Positions 30,168 to 39,808 of a stretch of DNA of 64,000 bases are shown here, in pieces. A program made the position numbers and the translations under genes. The notes under the pieces are model-generated. The model ran no database searches. It was not told the origin of the DNA and worked only from the letters and a program-made list of their open reading frames with translations. The DNA is from JACVRW01 sp963825345 (GTDB lineage: Bacteria > Actinomycetota > Thermoleophilia > Solirubrobacterales > Thermoleophilaceae), in NCBI GenBank assembly GCA_963825345.1, contig CAWGSQ010000002.1:1-64000 (forward strand). Direction: 5' to 3'. Position 1 is the stretch's first letter; each line of letters starts with the position of its first letter.

Positions 30168-30907
30168 GCGCCCAGCCGCTCGAGCGTCCGCGCGGCGCCC
30201 GGCGCTTCGTGGTCCTGTTCAGGCTCTGGCGGCGCGAGGCGCAGGAACCGGAGCCGTTCTACACGCTGCTCGCGGCGGAGGCGGCGGAGGACTTCGAGCG
30301 GCGCTACGGCCCGCTGCGCGGCCAGCGCATCGTGGACGTGGGCTGCGGCCCGGGCTTCTACACGCGGGCGCTGCGCGCGCACGGCGCGGACGTGATCCCC
30401 GTGGACAACGACCTGGAGGAGCTCGAGCTCGCCGGCGATCCGCCCGAGAACGCGATCGTGGCTGACGCCACCGCCCTGCCGTTCGAGGACGGGAGTATCG
30501 ACGGCGTGCTCTGCTCGAACATGCTGGAGCACACGCCCGACGCCGAGGCCGTCGTGGCGGAGCTCGCGAGGGTGCTTCGGCCCGGCGGCTGGGGCTACGT
30601 GTCCTGGACCAACTGGTACTCCCCGTGGGGCGGGCACCTGATGGCGCCCTACCACTTCCTCGGCCCGCGGCTCGGCCCGCGCGTGTACGAGCGCTTTCAC
30701 GGCAAGCCGCGCAAGCACGCGTACGGCGAGACCCTGTGGGCGGTTCACGTCGGGCAGATGCTGCGCTTCGTGCGCGGGCTGCCGGGAGTGGAGATCGAGC
30801 GGGTGGAGCCGCGCTACTGGCCGCGGCTCGCGTTCATCGCACGCATCCCGCTGGTGCGCGAGGTGCTCATGTGGAACTGCGTGATCCGGATGCGGAAGCT
30901 CGCCTGA
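30164..30907 (+). CDS. Class I SAM-dependent methyltransferase
   Basis: 247-aa methyltransferase with the SAM-binding glycine motif RIVDVGCGPGFYTRALRAHG (near residue 55), acidic motif VDNDLEELEL and Methyltransf_11 core (DATALPFEDGSIDGVLCSNM; ARVLRPGGWGYVSW). The C-terminal ~90 residues, rich in Trp/Tyr/His, probably form the substrate site. The GTG start lies inside the flippase stop (GTGA overlap), so it is co-translated with the GT-flippase and is likely to methylate a polysaccharide or its lipid carrier product. The 3' end overlaps the convergent transferase by 41 bases. Confidence 0.88.
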   Translation: MSAQPLERPRGARRFVVLFRLWRREAQEPEPFYTLLAAEAAEDFERRYGPLRGQRIVDVGCGPGFYTRALRAHGADVIPVDNDLEELELAGDPPENAIVADATALPFEDGSIDGVLCSNMLEHTPDAEAVVAELARVLRPGGWGYVSWTNWYSPWGGHLMAPYHFLGPRLGPRVYERFHGKPRKHAYGETLWAVHVGQMLRFVRGLPGVEIERVEPRYWPRLAFIARIPLVREVLMWNCVIRMRKLA

Positions 30908-33900
30908 GCCTGGCCGCGAGCAGCAGTCCGGCCGCGAGCAGGCACAGCACGGCGAGCAGCGCCACCCAGTGGGCACCCACCAGGTCGTTGGGATAGTCGA
31001 ACTCATTGCCGCCGCGCTCGCGCGCCGGGAACACGAGGTAGATGAGCGGGAGCGCCCCGATGCACGTTGCGGCCACAAGCAGCAGACGGCGGACGCTGAC
31101 GCCCGCACGAAGCGCCAGCACCGCGAGCGGCGCGAGCACAACGCCGGCGCGCAGCGCGAACAGGAAGCCGCCGGCAAGCCCGACCGCGAGGCCCGCGGCG
31201 AGGGCCCAGCGCCAGGGGAGGTGGATGAGGGGGTCGGGTGGTGGCGGGGTCGCTGGTGGGGTCAGACCCAGAGAGGGGTCTGAGCTTCGGGACCGTTTCT
31301 GGGGGTCTGACCCCTTCGCGACCGTTTCTGGGGGTCTGACCCCTCGGCGCCGCCGCACCGCCGCGACCAACAGAAACCCCACCATCGCCACCACCGCAGC
31401 CAGCGAAATCACGTACGCGACGTTCGCCGCCCGCTGCGGCGCGAAGGCGAAGCGTGCGCTGGCGCAGTCCGCCGGGGCCTGCCAGCCGGTCGCGAAGCCG
31501 TCGATCGGCTCGGGCGGACCGAGGTCTCGCTCCTCGCCGCCGCGTGCCGCGCAGTAGGCGTGCCAGCCCTTCGACCAGCTCTCGGCGAGCACGAGCCATG
31601 CGGGGTCGCCGTTCAGCGCCAGCCGAACGCCGTCTCGGCTTCCGTTCCAGCCCTCACCCGGGTCGGCGACGCGCGGCAGCGCCGCAGTCGCCACCGGCTC
31701 CGGGGCGGCCGACGCGAGGCGGATCTGATCGGCCCGGAAGACCTGGCCCGGGTCGGATGCCACGCTCGACTCGCCGGCGGGAAGCGTCACCGAACCGCAG
31801 CCACGGAGCCGCAGGGCGCGTCCCGACTCGAGCGTCGCGACCTTGCCGGTGATCCGTGCTGGAACCCCCGCCACTCGGATCGCGCCGCAGCCGCTGTCGA
31901 AGCTGCGCGCGCCACTGGCCTCAGGCACGGAGACGCCGCTCCCCTCCACCTCCGCGATCGCCACGCTCCGAAGCGCGCCGCTCGGGCTCGCGGGCCGGGC
32001 GCGTGGCAAGCACGGTCAGGCGGAAGCTGCGCCCGGCCAGCGCTGTGGGGAGCTCGACGGTGCCGTCTGGGCGCACCGCGGCCGTGACCACCGCGCGCTC
32101 GACCAGCCCGGCGGGCAGACGCCTGCCCTCAGCAGGGCCGACGCTGGACGCGGCCACCTGCACCTGGGCGGGGGTTTGGTGCTCTGCCGGGCCCGGCACC
32201 AGCCGCAACCGCTCGAGCCGCTTGCGGTCCCGTGTCTGCCACTCGATCCAGGGGGGCCGCTCGCGCGGCAGCCGGTCCCCGACCCACGCGCTGGTCGGGT
32301 CGCCGTCGAACGCCGACGACGCCCTGTTCGACGGCACGCCCTCGAAGCGGCTGGAGCTGCGCATCCGCGCCGCCGCGGCCGCGCGGTCGCCCGCGAGGCG
32401 GTCGAGCGCGTCGTCCGCTGCGGCCGGGTCGACGCTCGCCCATCCACTCAGCTCGAACGTGCGCCCCTCCGGCAGCGTCACGCGGCGGGCGATACCCACG
32501 CTCGGGATCCACGGCGTCGAGCGGGCTGCGCGCCTGCGGGACTCCTACGTCGTGGCCGGCGCGGTACGGGAAGTCCGCCGTCGTGCGTTCGAACAGGACC
32601 TCGATGGCCGTGCGGGACAGGTCGGCACCGCTCGCCTCGCGCGCCGCGTCTATCGGCAGCCGGAGCGTCTCCCGAACGTCGAGCCCAGCCAGCTCGAGCT
32701 CATCGATGCCGCCGCCGCCGCGTCCGCGCTCGCGGCCCAGCACCTTGGCGATGCGGATGCGCAGGGAGCTGAGCGGGCGCCCGCTCAGCTCGAGCTCGTT
32801 CCAGCCTCGCTCCACCCCAACCGTCCGCTCCCCGCCGCCGTTCTCGGACACCTTCACGGACGCGGTGACCCCCCGGGCGTCCGAGTGCGGGAACAGCCGG
32901 AGCGTCCGAGGTGCGAGCGGGTGGCGGAACCGCAGCTCGATCCAGCGCTGGTCGAAGTCGAGGTTCTTGTCCGCGAGCCAGGACGTGCCGAGATCGCCGT
33001 CCACGGCGGCGAACGGCCGGTGCTCGGGGAAGATCGCCCGCCCCGCCTGGATCGGCGATTCGAGCGCGCGCAGTCCGCTGTAGAGCGCGAGCGTTCGCTG
33101 GTCGTTCGACTCCTGATCGAACAGCTCGAATGTCGGTGAGTCGGGCGAGATCTCGTCATCGGGCCCGAGCGTCGGGCCGTAGCGAAGCCGCAGACTTGCG
33201 GAGTTCACGACCCTGCGCCGGTTCGAGTCCGTGAGCACGAGCCTCCCGCCGCGTTCCAGCGCCTCGCGCAGCTCGGCGGGGCTGAGATCGCCCGCGTACC
33301 GGAGCGCGCCCTCTGGGAGCACCCCGTGGGCGGCGAGAGCCGCGATCCCGTGCGCGTCGCCGTCGAGCACGGTCATGCCGGCCGTCGGGTGCACGCGGAC
33401 GGCGTCAGCCGCGTCCGCGATCCCGTAGCGACGCAGCGCTGGAAGCTCGAGCGGGTCTCCCGCCCAGCCGCGTGCCGGGACCACCCGCTGACGGGGCCCG
33501 TAGCTCTGCTCCGGCCGGCGCAACCCCGGCTCCTCGGAGAGCGCACGCTCTGCGCGCGCGGGATCGAGCGCGCCGCTTCGCTCGGGCCGCCCGTCGGCCG
33601 GCACGAGCAGGGTGCCGGCGCCGCTGAGCCGCAGCAGGCGCTCGAGCTGGCCCGGCACGAGGCGGTCCTGCTGCACCAGGTCGTCGACCACCTCCTGGAA
33701 CTGACTCGAGCGGCGGTCCGCGTAAGGAACGATCTCCCGCACGAGCAGCGGGCGCTCGGACAGCGCCGGGCCGATCGGGTCCATCGTGTCCCCCCAGCGG
33801 TAGTAGCCGAACAGCTCCCCGGGCATCACGGCCACGCGACGGTCGCTCGCGGTGTCCCGGTCCGCATCGGCGATCGCCGACCGCCAGTGAGCCGGGACCT

Positions 33901-35182
33901 CCCCGTAGGCCTGGCGCTCGTCCACGGCGTCGCCGGTCACGAGCGGCAGCCCGAACACAAACGGGATCAGCACTGCCGGCACGACGAGCCAGCGCCGCCG
34001 CGCCGCAAGCGAGGCGGCCGCCGCGCCGGCGAGACAGGCGAGACTGAGGGCGAGCAGCGGCGCGATCTTGTAGGTGGTGCGCAGGAACTGGAGCGACTCG
34101 ACCCGCTCGTAGGCGAACAGGAGAAAGCGCCGGAACGGCGTGCCGTTCGGAAAGCCGGCGAACATCACGAGCAGCGCCCCGATCGCCAACAGGACGAAGA
34201 ACGGGGCGTAGCGCCAGCGACGCGTGGCGAGCACTCCGCCGAAGGCGAGCAGCGGGGCGAGGAACGACCCGACGATCACTCCCTCGTTGAACAGATAAGT
34301 GGGCCCCGCCGGCAGGAACGACTCGGTCACGCCGAAGCCCACGCCCACGTACATCGTCCAGAAGCCGAGCAGCCGGATCGACTCGGACAGGCTGGACGTG
34401 CCCCAGATCGTGCCGGGCTGCTCCGTGAATGAGAGGAACTCCTCGCCGTACGGGCCCTGGAGAAGCACCGGCACGGCCCACCAGGCCGAGGCCAGCGCCG
34501 CCAGGACCCCGGCCCGCCAGGCGAAGCTCCAGATCTCCCCCCAGGGGCGCCGCAGCACCGCCGCCTCGTAGATGAGCAGGGCCGCCGGCGCCACGAGCGC
34601 CCAGGCGATCACCCCTGCGTTCACCCCGCCGCCCGCGAGTGCCAGGATCAGCGCGAACGCCACGGGCCAGCGCCACCCACGCGGGCTGGCCAGACCACGG
34701 TGCGCGGCGAGCATCAGCCAGGGCAGCGCCGCGTACGCCAGCAGCGTGATCGTGCCGCGGCTGGTGAAGATCACGGTGTACGGGTTGAGCAGGAAGAACA
34801 GGCCCGCGACCAGGTGCGCCGGACCGCGCTCCGGCCGGTACAGCTCGTCCATCAGCCGCACCGCTCCCCATGCGGCGAGCCCGAGCAGCAGTCCGAGCCA
34901 GACCCGCTGCGCCACCCAGATGGAGATGCCGAGAGCGTCGGCGGCGGCGAACCACGGCCCCATCGGGAACAGGTAGCCCACGAACTGGCCGCTCTGGACG
35001 TGCCCGAGATCGGTGGTGGAGCTCCACACGTCCCCCACCCGAGAGAGGAACAGCGCGGGGTCGGCCGACAGCTCGAGTCGCGTGTCCGAGTACGCGTCGC
35101 CCGGCCGCTGGAGGAACGCGAGAAGCAGCGCGAGCGCCCCGAGGGCAGGGGAAATCAGGCGACCAGACCGGAGGCGAGCCAC
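30867..35182 (-). pseudogene. AftD-like alpha-(1->3)-arabinofuranosyltransferase (DUF3367), two frameshifts
   Basis: A very large membrane glycosyltransferase. The N-terminal GT-C half (35182 to about 33900) has ten or more helices (MARLRSGRLISPALGALALL; FFLLNPYTVIFTSRGTIT). A long extracellular part follows with at least two discoidin-like carbohydrate-binding modules (AAVDGDLGTSWLADKNLDFD; SSAFDGDPTSAWVGD). The C-terminus returns to membrane helices. The frame shifts near 32546 and near 32005, each explained by one extra base; removal gives about 1437 aa, typical of AftD, which branches cell-wall arabinan in mycobacteria. A 25-bp direct repeat lies in the linker before the last helices. GTG start with TACGCT 6 bases upstream. 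The acceptor in this organism is unknown. Confidence 0.8.
31257..31344. repeat. REP-like GGGTC(A/T)GACCC palindromes, including a 25-bp direct repeat
   Basis: GACCGTTTCTGGGGGTCTGA continuing to CCCCT is repeated exactly at 31291-31315 and 31320-31344 with a 4-base spacer. A third palindrome, GGGTCAGACCC, is at 31259-31269 and a partial one at about 31276. All lie inside the AftD-like reading frame, in the cytoplasmic linker before the C-terminal helices, where they are translated as Ser-Asp-Pro-rich text. GGGGTCAGACCCC-type palindromes are common dispersed REP-like elements in bacteria. No transposase is nearby. Confidence 0.75.
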
Positions 35183-35188
35183 GCCCTG

Positions 35189-35198
35189 AGCGTATGCT
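35189..35198. promoter_or_regulatory. Bidirectional -10 element AGCGTATGCT (copy 1)
   Basis: The near-palindrome gives TACGCT on the minus strand, 6 bases before the AftD-like GTG (35182), and TATGCT on the plus strand, 10 bases before the GT2 ATG (35209). The same decamer occurs at 45680-45689 between another divergent pair. Confidence 0.55.
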
Positions 35199-35208
35199 CT
35201 CCGGCCGG

Positions 35209-36105
35209 ATGTCCCGGTCGGCCGCGGTTGCGATTCCCTGCTGGAACGGCCGCCGCTGGCTCGACGGCTGCCTGGAATCCGTGCTCGCGCAGACCCGCAG
35301 CCCGGATGCCGTGATCGTGGTGGACAACGGCTCGGAGGACGGCTCCCCCGATCACGTCCGCGAGCACTTCCCCGGCGTGCGGGTGCTCGAGCTGGGCACG
35401 AACACGGGCTTCGCGGGCGCCGCGAACGCCGGCCTGCGCGCCGCGGAGACGGACTTCGTGGCGCTCGTGAACACCGACGTGCGCCTCGAGCCCGACTGGC
35501 TCGAGCGCACCTGCGCCGTGCTCGACGCCACGCCGCAGGCGGCGTCGGTTGCGACGAAGATGCTCGACCTCGAGGACCCCTCGCTCGTGTACGACGCGGG
35601 CGACATCCTCCGTCGCGACGGCGCGTGCGACCAGCGCGGCCGCTTCGAGCGCGACGACGGGCGCTTCGACGAGCCCGGCGAGGTGTTCGGCGCGTGCGCC
35701 GGCGCGGCCCTCTACCGGCGCGTCCCCGCCCTGGAGCTGGGCGGCTTCGACGAGCGCTTCTTCCTCTACCTCGAGGACGTGGACCTGGCGCTGAGGCTGC
35801 GCCTCGCCGGCTGGACGTGCATGTATGAGCCGGCGGTCGCGCTCCACGCCGGCGAGGGCTCTGGCGGGCCGCCCGAGCGGCCCGTCGGAGCGTGGGCGGA
35901 GCGCAACACGCTCCTCATGGTGGCGCGCGCGTTTCCCTGGACGTGGCTGCCGCTCGTGCTGTGGCGCCAGGCCGGCTGGGCATGGCACGCGCTGCGCGGC
36001 CGGCGACTCGCGAGCCACCTGCGCGGCGCTTTTCGGCGCTGCCACTGCTACCGGCGATGTGGCGCGAGCGCCGGGCGCTGCGGGCGCTTGCCGGTGCCGG
36101 ATTGA
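35209..36105 (+). CDS. Glycosyltransferase family 2 (rhamnosyltransferase-like)
   Basis: 298-aa GT-A fold enzyme. AVAIPCWNGRRWLDGCLESV opens the nucleotide-sugar fold, VVDNGSEDGS and ALVNTDVRLEPDW (DxD-like Asp) follow, and GGFDERFFLYLEDVDLALRL is the acceptor-side ED motif typical of WbbL-like enzymes. The C-terminal ~25 residues turn Cys/Arg-rich (FRRCHCYRRC). One base earlier or later, the next frame reads SALPLLPAMWRERRALRALA to a stop at 36176, which resembles the family's normal tail; a missing T in the TTTT run at 36029-36036 may have altered the end. ATG at 35194 is an alternative start. Confidence 0.85.
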   Translation: MSRSAAVAIPCWNGRRWLDGCLESVLAQTRSPDAVIVVDNGSEDGSPDHVREHFPGVRVLELGTNTGFAGAANAGLRAAETDFVALVNTDVRLEPDWLERTCAVLDATPQAASVATKMLDLEDPSLVYDAGDILRRDGACDQRGRFERDDGRFDEPGEVFGACAGAALYRRVPALELGGFDERFFLYLEDVDLALRLRLAGWTCMYEPAVALHAGEGSGGPPERPVGAWAERNTLLMVARAFPWTWLPLVLWRQAGWAWHALRGRRLASHLRGAFRRCHCYRRCGASAGRCGRLPVPD

Positions 36106-36172
36106 GCAGGCCGTGCCGCCGCACCCGCTGCGCGGCCACAGCTGGCATTAAGGGGCCGCGAACGCCGGGTGG

Positions 36173-37242
36173 CTAGGCGCGGAGGACCAGCTCGCGGATC
36201 GAGGCGCGGAAGCGCTCGGGCGAGTAGCGCTCGGCCGCCGCGCGCGCCGCGTCCGCAAGCCGCTCGCGCCCGGGCTCATCGTCAATGAGGTCTTTCGTCC
36301 GCGTCGCCAGCTCGGCTGGCGTGCGCCACCACACCCCCGTCCGCCCGTCCTCCACCACCTCAGCCGGGCCGCCCGCGCCGAATACGAGCGGCACGGCCCC
36401 GTGAGCCATCGCCTCGACGGTGGTGATGCCGAAGTGCTCCAGGCGCTCGGGGTGGCGGCGGGTGTGCTGGCCGTGGCCGGCCGCATGCCAGAACATGGCG
36501 GCGCGGGAATAGAGCTCGAGCAGCTCGTCGCGCGGCACGTCCACGCGCAGCTCGGCCGGCAGGCCGTCCGCCCGGCGGCGGATCTCCTCCACGTAGTCCG
36601 GATCGTCGCCGCCTCCTGCAAGGACCAGTCGCCACCCGGGGGCGTCCAGCTCCGCCAGTGCGTCGAGCAGCACGTGCTGGTTCTTCGAGTGCCCGCCGCG
36701 GAAGAAGCGGCCCACGCCGAGGATCAAGCGGTCCTTCGTCGCCGGCGGGCCCGCCGGCCAGCTCCACCGGAGGCGGCACCACGACGGCATCCACCCCCAG
36801 CCGCTCGCGGATGTGGCCGCGAGTGAACTCTGAGTTGCAGATGAAGCGCTCGTACGACGCGAGCGCCGCGGGCGCGCGGCTCACGCGGAGGGCGCGCAGC
36901 AGGCGAGCGCGCGGGCCCGTGTGCGATGCGGTGCGGGAACTGGACCATCGCGACGGAGCGGCTCGACTCGCTTCGCGGCGGCACCTCGTTCACCATCGCA
37001 AACAGCAGGTCGAGCTCCGGGCTCAGCGCGGTCACGGCGGCCTCGTCGGCCCGGCTCCACTCGAACGACCCGTCCGCGACCTCGATGCCGAGCCGTCGCC
37101 ACGCGGCCGGATCGGGCCGCTCGGGAGACAGCAGCGTGACCTGCGCGTCCGGCACCCGCAGCGCCTCCTCGAGAACGCTGAGGAAGTAGCGCTCCCCGCC
37201 GCCCAGGGTGGCGAGGTGCGGGTCGTAGAGGCCGATCCTCAC
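36173..37242 (-). pseudogene. Glycosyltransferase family 4, two frameshifts
   Basis: The GTG at 37242 shares GTGA with the upstream flippase stop and begins RIGLYDPHLATLGGGERYFL, a GT4 N-terminus. The frame breaks after QFPHRIAHGPAR (extra base near 36902-36903). It continues as ASYERFICNSEFTRGHIRER and breaks again after VVVPPPVELAGGP (extra base in about 36741-36755). It ends with DRLILGVGRFFRGGHSKNQH and HFGITTVEAMAHGAVPLV, which carries the catalytic E-x7-E-like segment. Removing the two bases restores a 355-aa protein. It is likely to add a sugar to the repeat unit exported by the neighbouring flippase. Confidence 0.82.
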
Positions 37243-38720
37243 GCGGCGGCCGGCGTCAGGTTGCCCGTGCGCAGGTAGCGCGTGAACTCGCGCAGCAGAT
37301 CGCGCTCGAGCTGCCGCGTGGTGAGGGCGGTCACGCCGAGGAAGAGCGCCAGCTCGCACAGCACCTGCCAGAGCGGGCGCTCACCGCCCCAGAGGGCGAG
37401 CCGCAGCACGAGGGCCGCCGCGGTGCCCGCGAGCACGGGCACGACGCCACGCAGGCCGAGCACCCAGAGCCGCGCGCCCGGCAGCAGCCGGTGCACGTAG
37501 CGCGCGCGGACCCCGAGCATGGCGAGCGAGACCAGCCCGCGGCCGACCACGAAGCCGGTGGCGCCCCAGAGCGCGAGCCCGGGGACAGCGAACGCGAGGA
37601 ACGCCACCGCCATCACACCGGCCTCCACGGCCTGCGGCCGCGAGTCGCCGCGCGCGCGGTAGAAGGAGAACCAGTTGAAGCCGAGCTGCTGGAGCGCCGT
37701 GGCCACGGCGAGGCCCTGCAGCAGCACCACGGCGGGCTCCCACTCGTCCCCGAGCACGAATTCCACGAGGTCCGGTGCGAACAGCACCATCCCGGCGCAG
37801 AACGGGACCGACCAGATCATCGCGGCGCGGTTCGACTTGACGAACAGCTCCTCGAGCGTCCCGATCTGGTCGCGCACCTCGCAGATGGCGGGATAGATCG
37901 TGCTCGCGACCACGTGGTCGGCGCGGTCGGCATAGCGCGTGAGGGTGTAGGCGAGCGTCACGTGGCCAACGGCCGCGATACCGCCCCAGACGTCGAACGC
38001 GAGCAGCTGCCCCTGGAGCAGCACGAGCATCGCCGCGCTCGACACGAAGATCGGCCAGGAGAAGCGGAAGTAGCGGCGCGCGGCCGCGCGCTCAAGCCGC
38101 AGCCGCAGCGGGTACGGCGATACCGCCACGGCCGCGATGGCGGCCGCCGCGTTGCCGATGGCCGGGCCGATCACGAGGCTCCAGACGCCCACGCCCGCCG
38201 CCGCCAGCCCGACCGTGAACGCGAACGTGACCACCGGGCCCACCGCGAGCAGCACGCGCTGGCGGTAGAAGTCCATGCGCCGGAAGAAGATCCAGGTGGG
38301 CGCCTGAAGGGCGAACGCGAGCGGCATGTACGCCGCCGCCAGCGTGAGCGCGAGCAGCTCGTCCTCGCCGTACACGATCGCCACCAGCGGAGCGGCCACG
38401 GCGATCGCAAGCGAGAATGCTGCCGACACGGCCAGCTCCAGCGAGAACGCTCGCTGGAACTCCTCTTCCTGACCTTGCTCCGACTGCTGAACGAACGCCT
38501 CGTCGATCCCCACGCGCTTCAGCGCGACGATCGTCATCGCGGTGGCGGTGACGATCCCGTAGAGGCCGATCGCCTCCGGCCCCAGCAGGATGCTCACGAT
38601 CAGCCCCTGCGCCAGCACCAGGCCCTCCGTGGCACCGGCGAAGAGGGCGTTCAGGGCCACGCCGCGGACCGTGCGGCCGCGCAGCTCCTCGCGTGGGAAG
38701 GCGAGCCGATCGTCGCTCAC
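37239..38720 (-). CDS. Oligosaccharide flippase (Wzx/MATE-like)
   Basis: 493-aa integral membrane protein with about 12-14 helices in two similar halves, of the polysaccharide biosynthesis/MOP exporter superfamily. It opens with ELRGRTVRGVALNALFAGAT and contains LLGPEAIGLYGIVTATAMTI, the pattern found in Wzx proteins that flip undecaprenyl-linked repeat units. The GTG at 38720 is preferred because TACGAT ends 9 bases upstream. The frame is intact, unlike the flippase module at 28.9-30.2 kb, so this is a second, independent exporter. The stop overlaps the GT4 start by four bases. Confidence 0.88.
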   Translation of the reverse strand: MSDDRLAFPREELRGRTVRGVALNALFAGATEGLVLAQGLIVSILLGPEAIGLYGIVTATAMTIVALKRVGIDEAFVQQSEQGQEEEFQRAFSLELAVSAAFSLAIAVAAPLVAIVYGEDELLALTLAAAYMPLAFALQAPTWIFFRRMDFYRQRVLLAVGPVVTFAFTVGLAAAGVGVWSLVIGPAIGNAAAAIAAVAVSPYPLRLRLERAAARRYFRFSWPIFVSSAAMLVLLQGQLLAFDVWGGIAAVGHVTLAYTLTRYADRADHVVASTIYPAICEVRDQIGTLEELFVKSNRAAMIWSVPFCAGMVLFAPDLVEFVLGDEWEPAVVLLQGLAVATALQQLGFNWFSFYRARGDSRPQAVEAGVMAVAFLAFAVPGLALWGATGFVVGRGLVSLAMLGVRARYVHRLLPGARLWVLGLRGVVPVLAGTAAALVLRLALWGGERPLWQVLCELALFLGVTALTTRQLERDLLREFTRYLRTGNLTPAAA

Positions 38721-38729
38721 AGGGGAATC

Positions 38730-38735
38730 ATCGTA
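38730..38735 (-). promoter_or_regulatory. Leaderless-type -10 (TACGAT) for the flippase
   Basis: Ends 9 bases before the GTG at 38720. It touches the ATG of the divergent GT4 at 38735. Confidence 0.4.
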
Positions 38736-39808
38736 TGAGGGTCGGCGTGGATGGCCGGGCGCTCCGGACCACACGCCCGCGCCGCGGGATCGCCATCTAC
38801 CTCGAGCAGCTCCTCGCCGAGCTCGCGCGCCTGTACCCCGAGGACGAGTACCGCGTGCTCGTGCCGGGTGCGGCGCGGACGGGTGCCGTGCCCGAGAACG
38901 TGGAGGTGGTCGGGGTTGAGGGCAGCGGGCGAGCGCTCCACGCTGCGGCGGCGCTGGCCGGGCGGCCGCGCCTGGACCGGCTGCTCCGCAGGCCGGACCT
39001 GATCTGGGCGCCGGCCCCCGCTCCGCTCGCCGTGTCGGGCGAGACGCCCTTCGTGCTCACCGTGCACGACCTGTCCTTCGTGCACCGCCCGAGCGACTAC
39101 GGCTCCTACGAGCGGGCCTGGCACAGGCTGGCGCGCCCGCAGCGGCTCGCTCGCCGCGCGCAGCGCGTGCTCACCGACTCGGACGCAGTGCGCACGGAGC
39201 TGCTCGACGAGTGGGATCTGGCGCCCGAACGCGTGCGGACCGTGAGGCCCGGCCCGGGCCGGGCCCCGCTCGCCGGGCCTGCGGCCGGCGACGCCCGGCC
39301 GGCGCACGTGCTCGCCGTCGGCGGCCTCGAGCCCCGCAAGCAGCCGATGCTGCTCGTGGAGGCGCACCGCCGCGCGGCCCAGCGCGGACTCCGCGCCGGC
39401 CTCGCCTTCGTGGGCGACGGCCCGCTCCGCGCCGAGCTCGAGCAGACCGGCGCGACCGTGCTCGGCCGGCTCCGCGACCCGGAGCTGGACGCGGCCTACG
39501 CCGATGCGCTCTGCCTCGCCTGCGTGTCGCGCGAGGAGGGCTTTGGCTTCACGCCGCTCGAGTCGCTCGCGGCCGGCGTGCCGGCCGTGGTCTCGGACCT
39601 TCCGGTGTTCCGCGAGACGCTCGGCGACGCGGCCCTTGCGGTCCCGCCGGACGACGCCGACGCACTCGCCAATGCGCTGCTGCGACTGGAGCGCGAGCCG
39701 GAGCTGCGCGAGAGCCTCGTGGCGGCCGGGCGCAGGCGGGTCGAGCTGCTCTCCTGGGAGCGCGCGGCGCGCGAGACGCGGGCCGTCTTCGAGGAGGCGC
39801 TCGGGTGA
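38735..39808 (+). CDS. Glycosyltransferase family 4
   Basis: 357-aa GT-B enzyme. The N-terminal half starts MRVGVDGRALRTTRPRRGIA, typical of mannosyl/rhamnosyl GT4 proteins, and holds FVLTVHDLSFVHRP. The C-terminal donor domain has VLAVGGLEPRKQPMLLVEAH and SREEGFGFTPLESLAAGVPA with the catalytic E-x7-E pair. AGGGG lies about 9 bases before the ATG. It overlaps the next GT2 by four bases (GTGA), so the two enzymes probably act in sequence. Confidence 0.92.
   Translation: MRVGVDGRALRTTRPRRGIAIYLEQLLAELARLYPEDEYRVLVPGAARTGAVPENVEVVGVEGSGRALHAAAALAGRPRLDRLLRRPDLIWAPAPAPLAVSGETPFVLTVHDLSFVHRPSDYGSYERAWHRLARPQRLARRAQRVLTDSDAVRTELLDEWDLAPERVRTVRPGPGRAPLAGPAAGDARPAHVLAVGGLEPRKQPMLLVEAHRRAAQRGLRAGLAFVGDGPLRAELEQTGATVLGRLRDPELDAAYADALCLACVSREEGFGFTPLESLAAGVPAVVSDLPVFRETLGDAALAVPPDDADALANALLRLEREPELRESLVAAGRRRVELLSWERAARETRAVFEEALG

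Noticed and set aside
33190..33240. GGTTCGAGTCC, resembling a tRNA T-loop
   Set aside because: It lies in conserved AftD-like coding sequence and no acceptor stem, D-arm or anticodon arm can be built around it.
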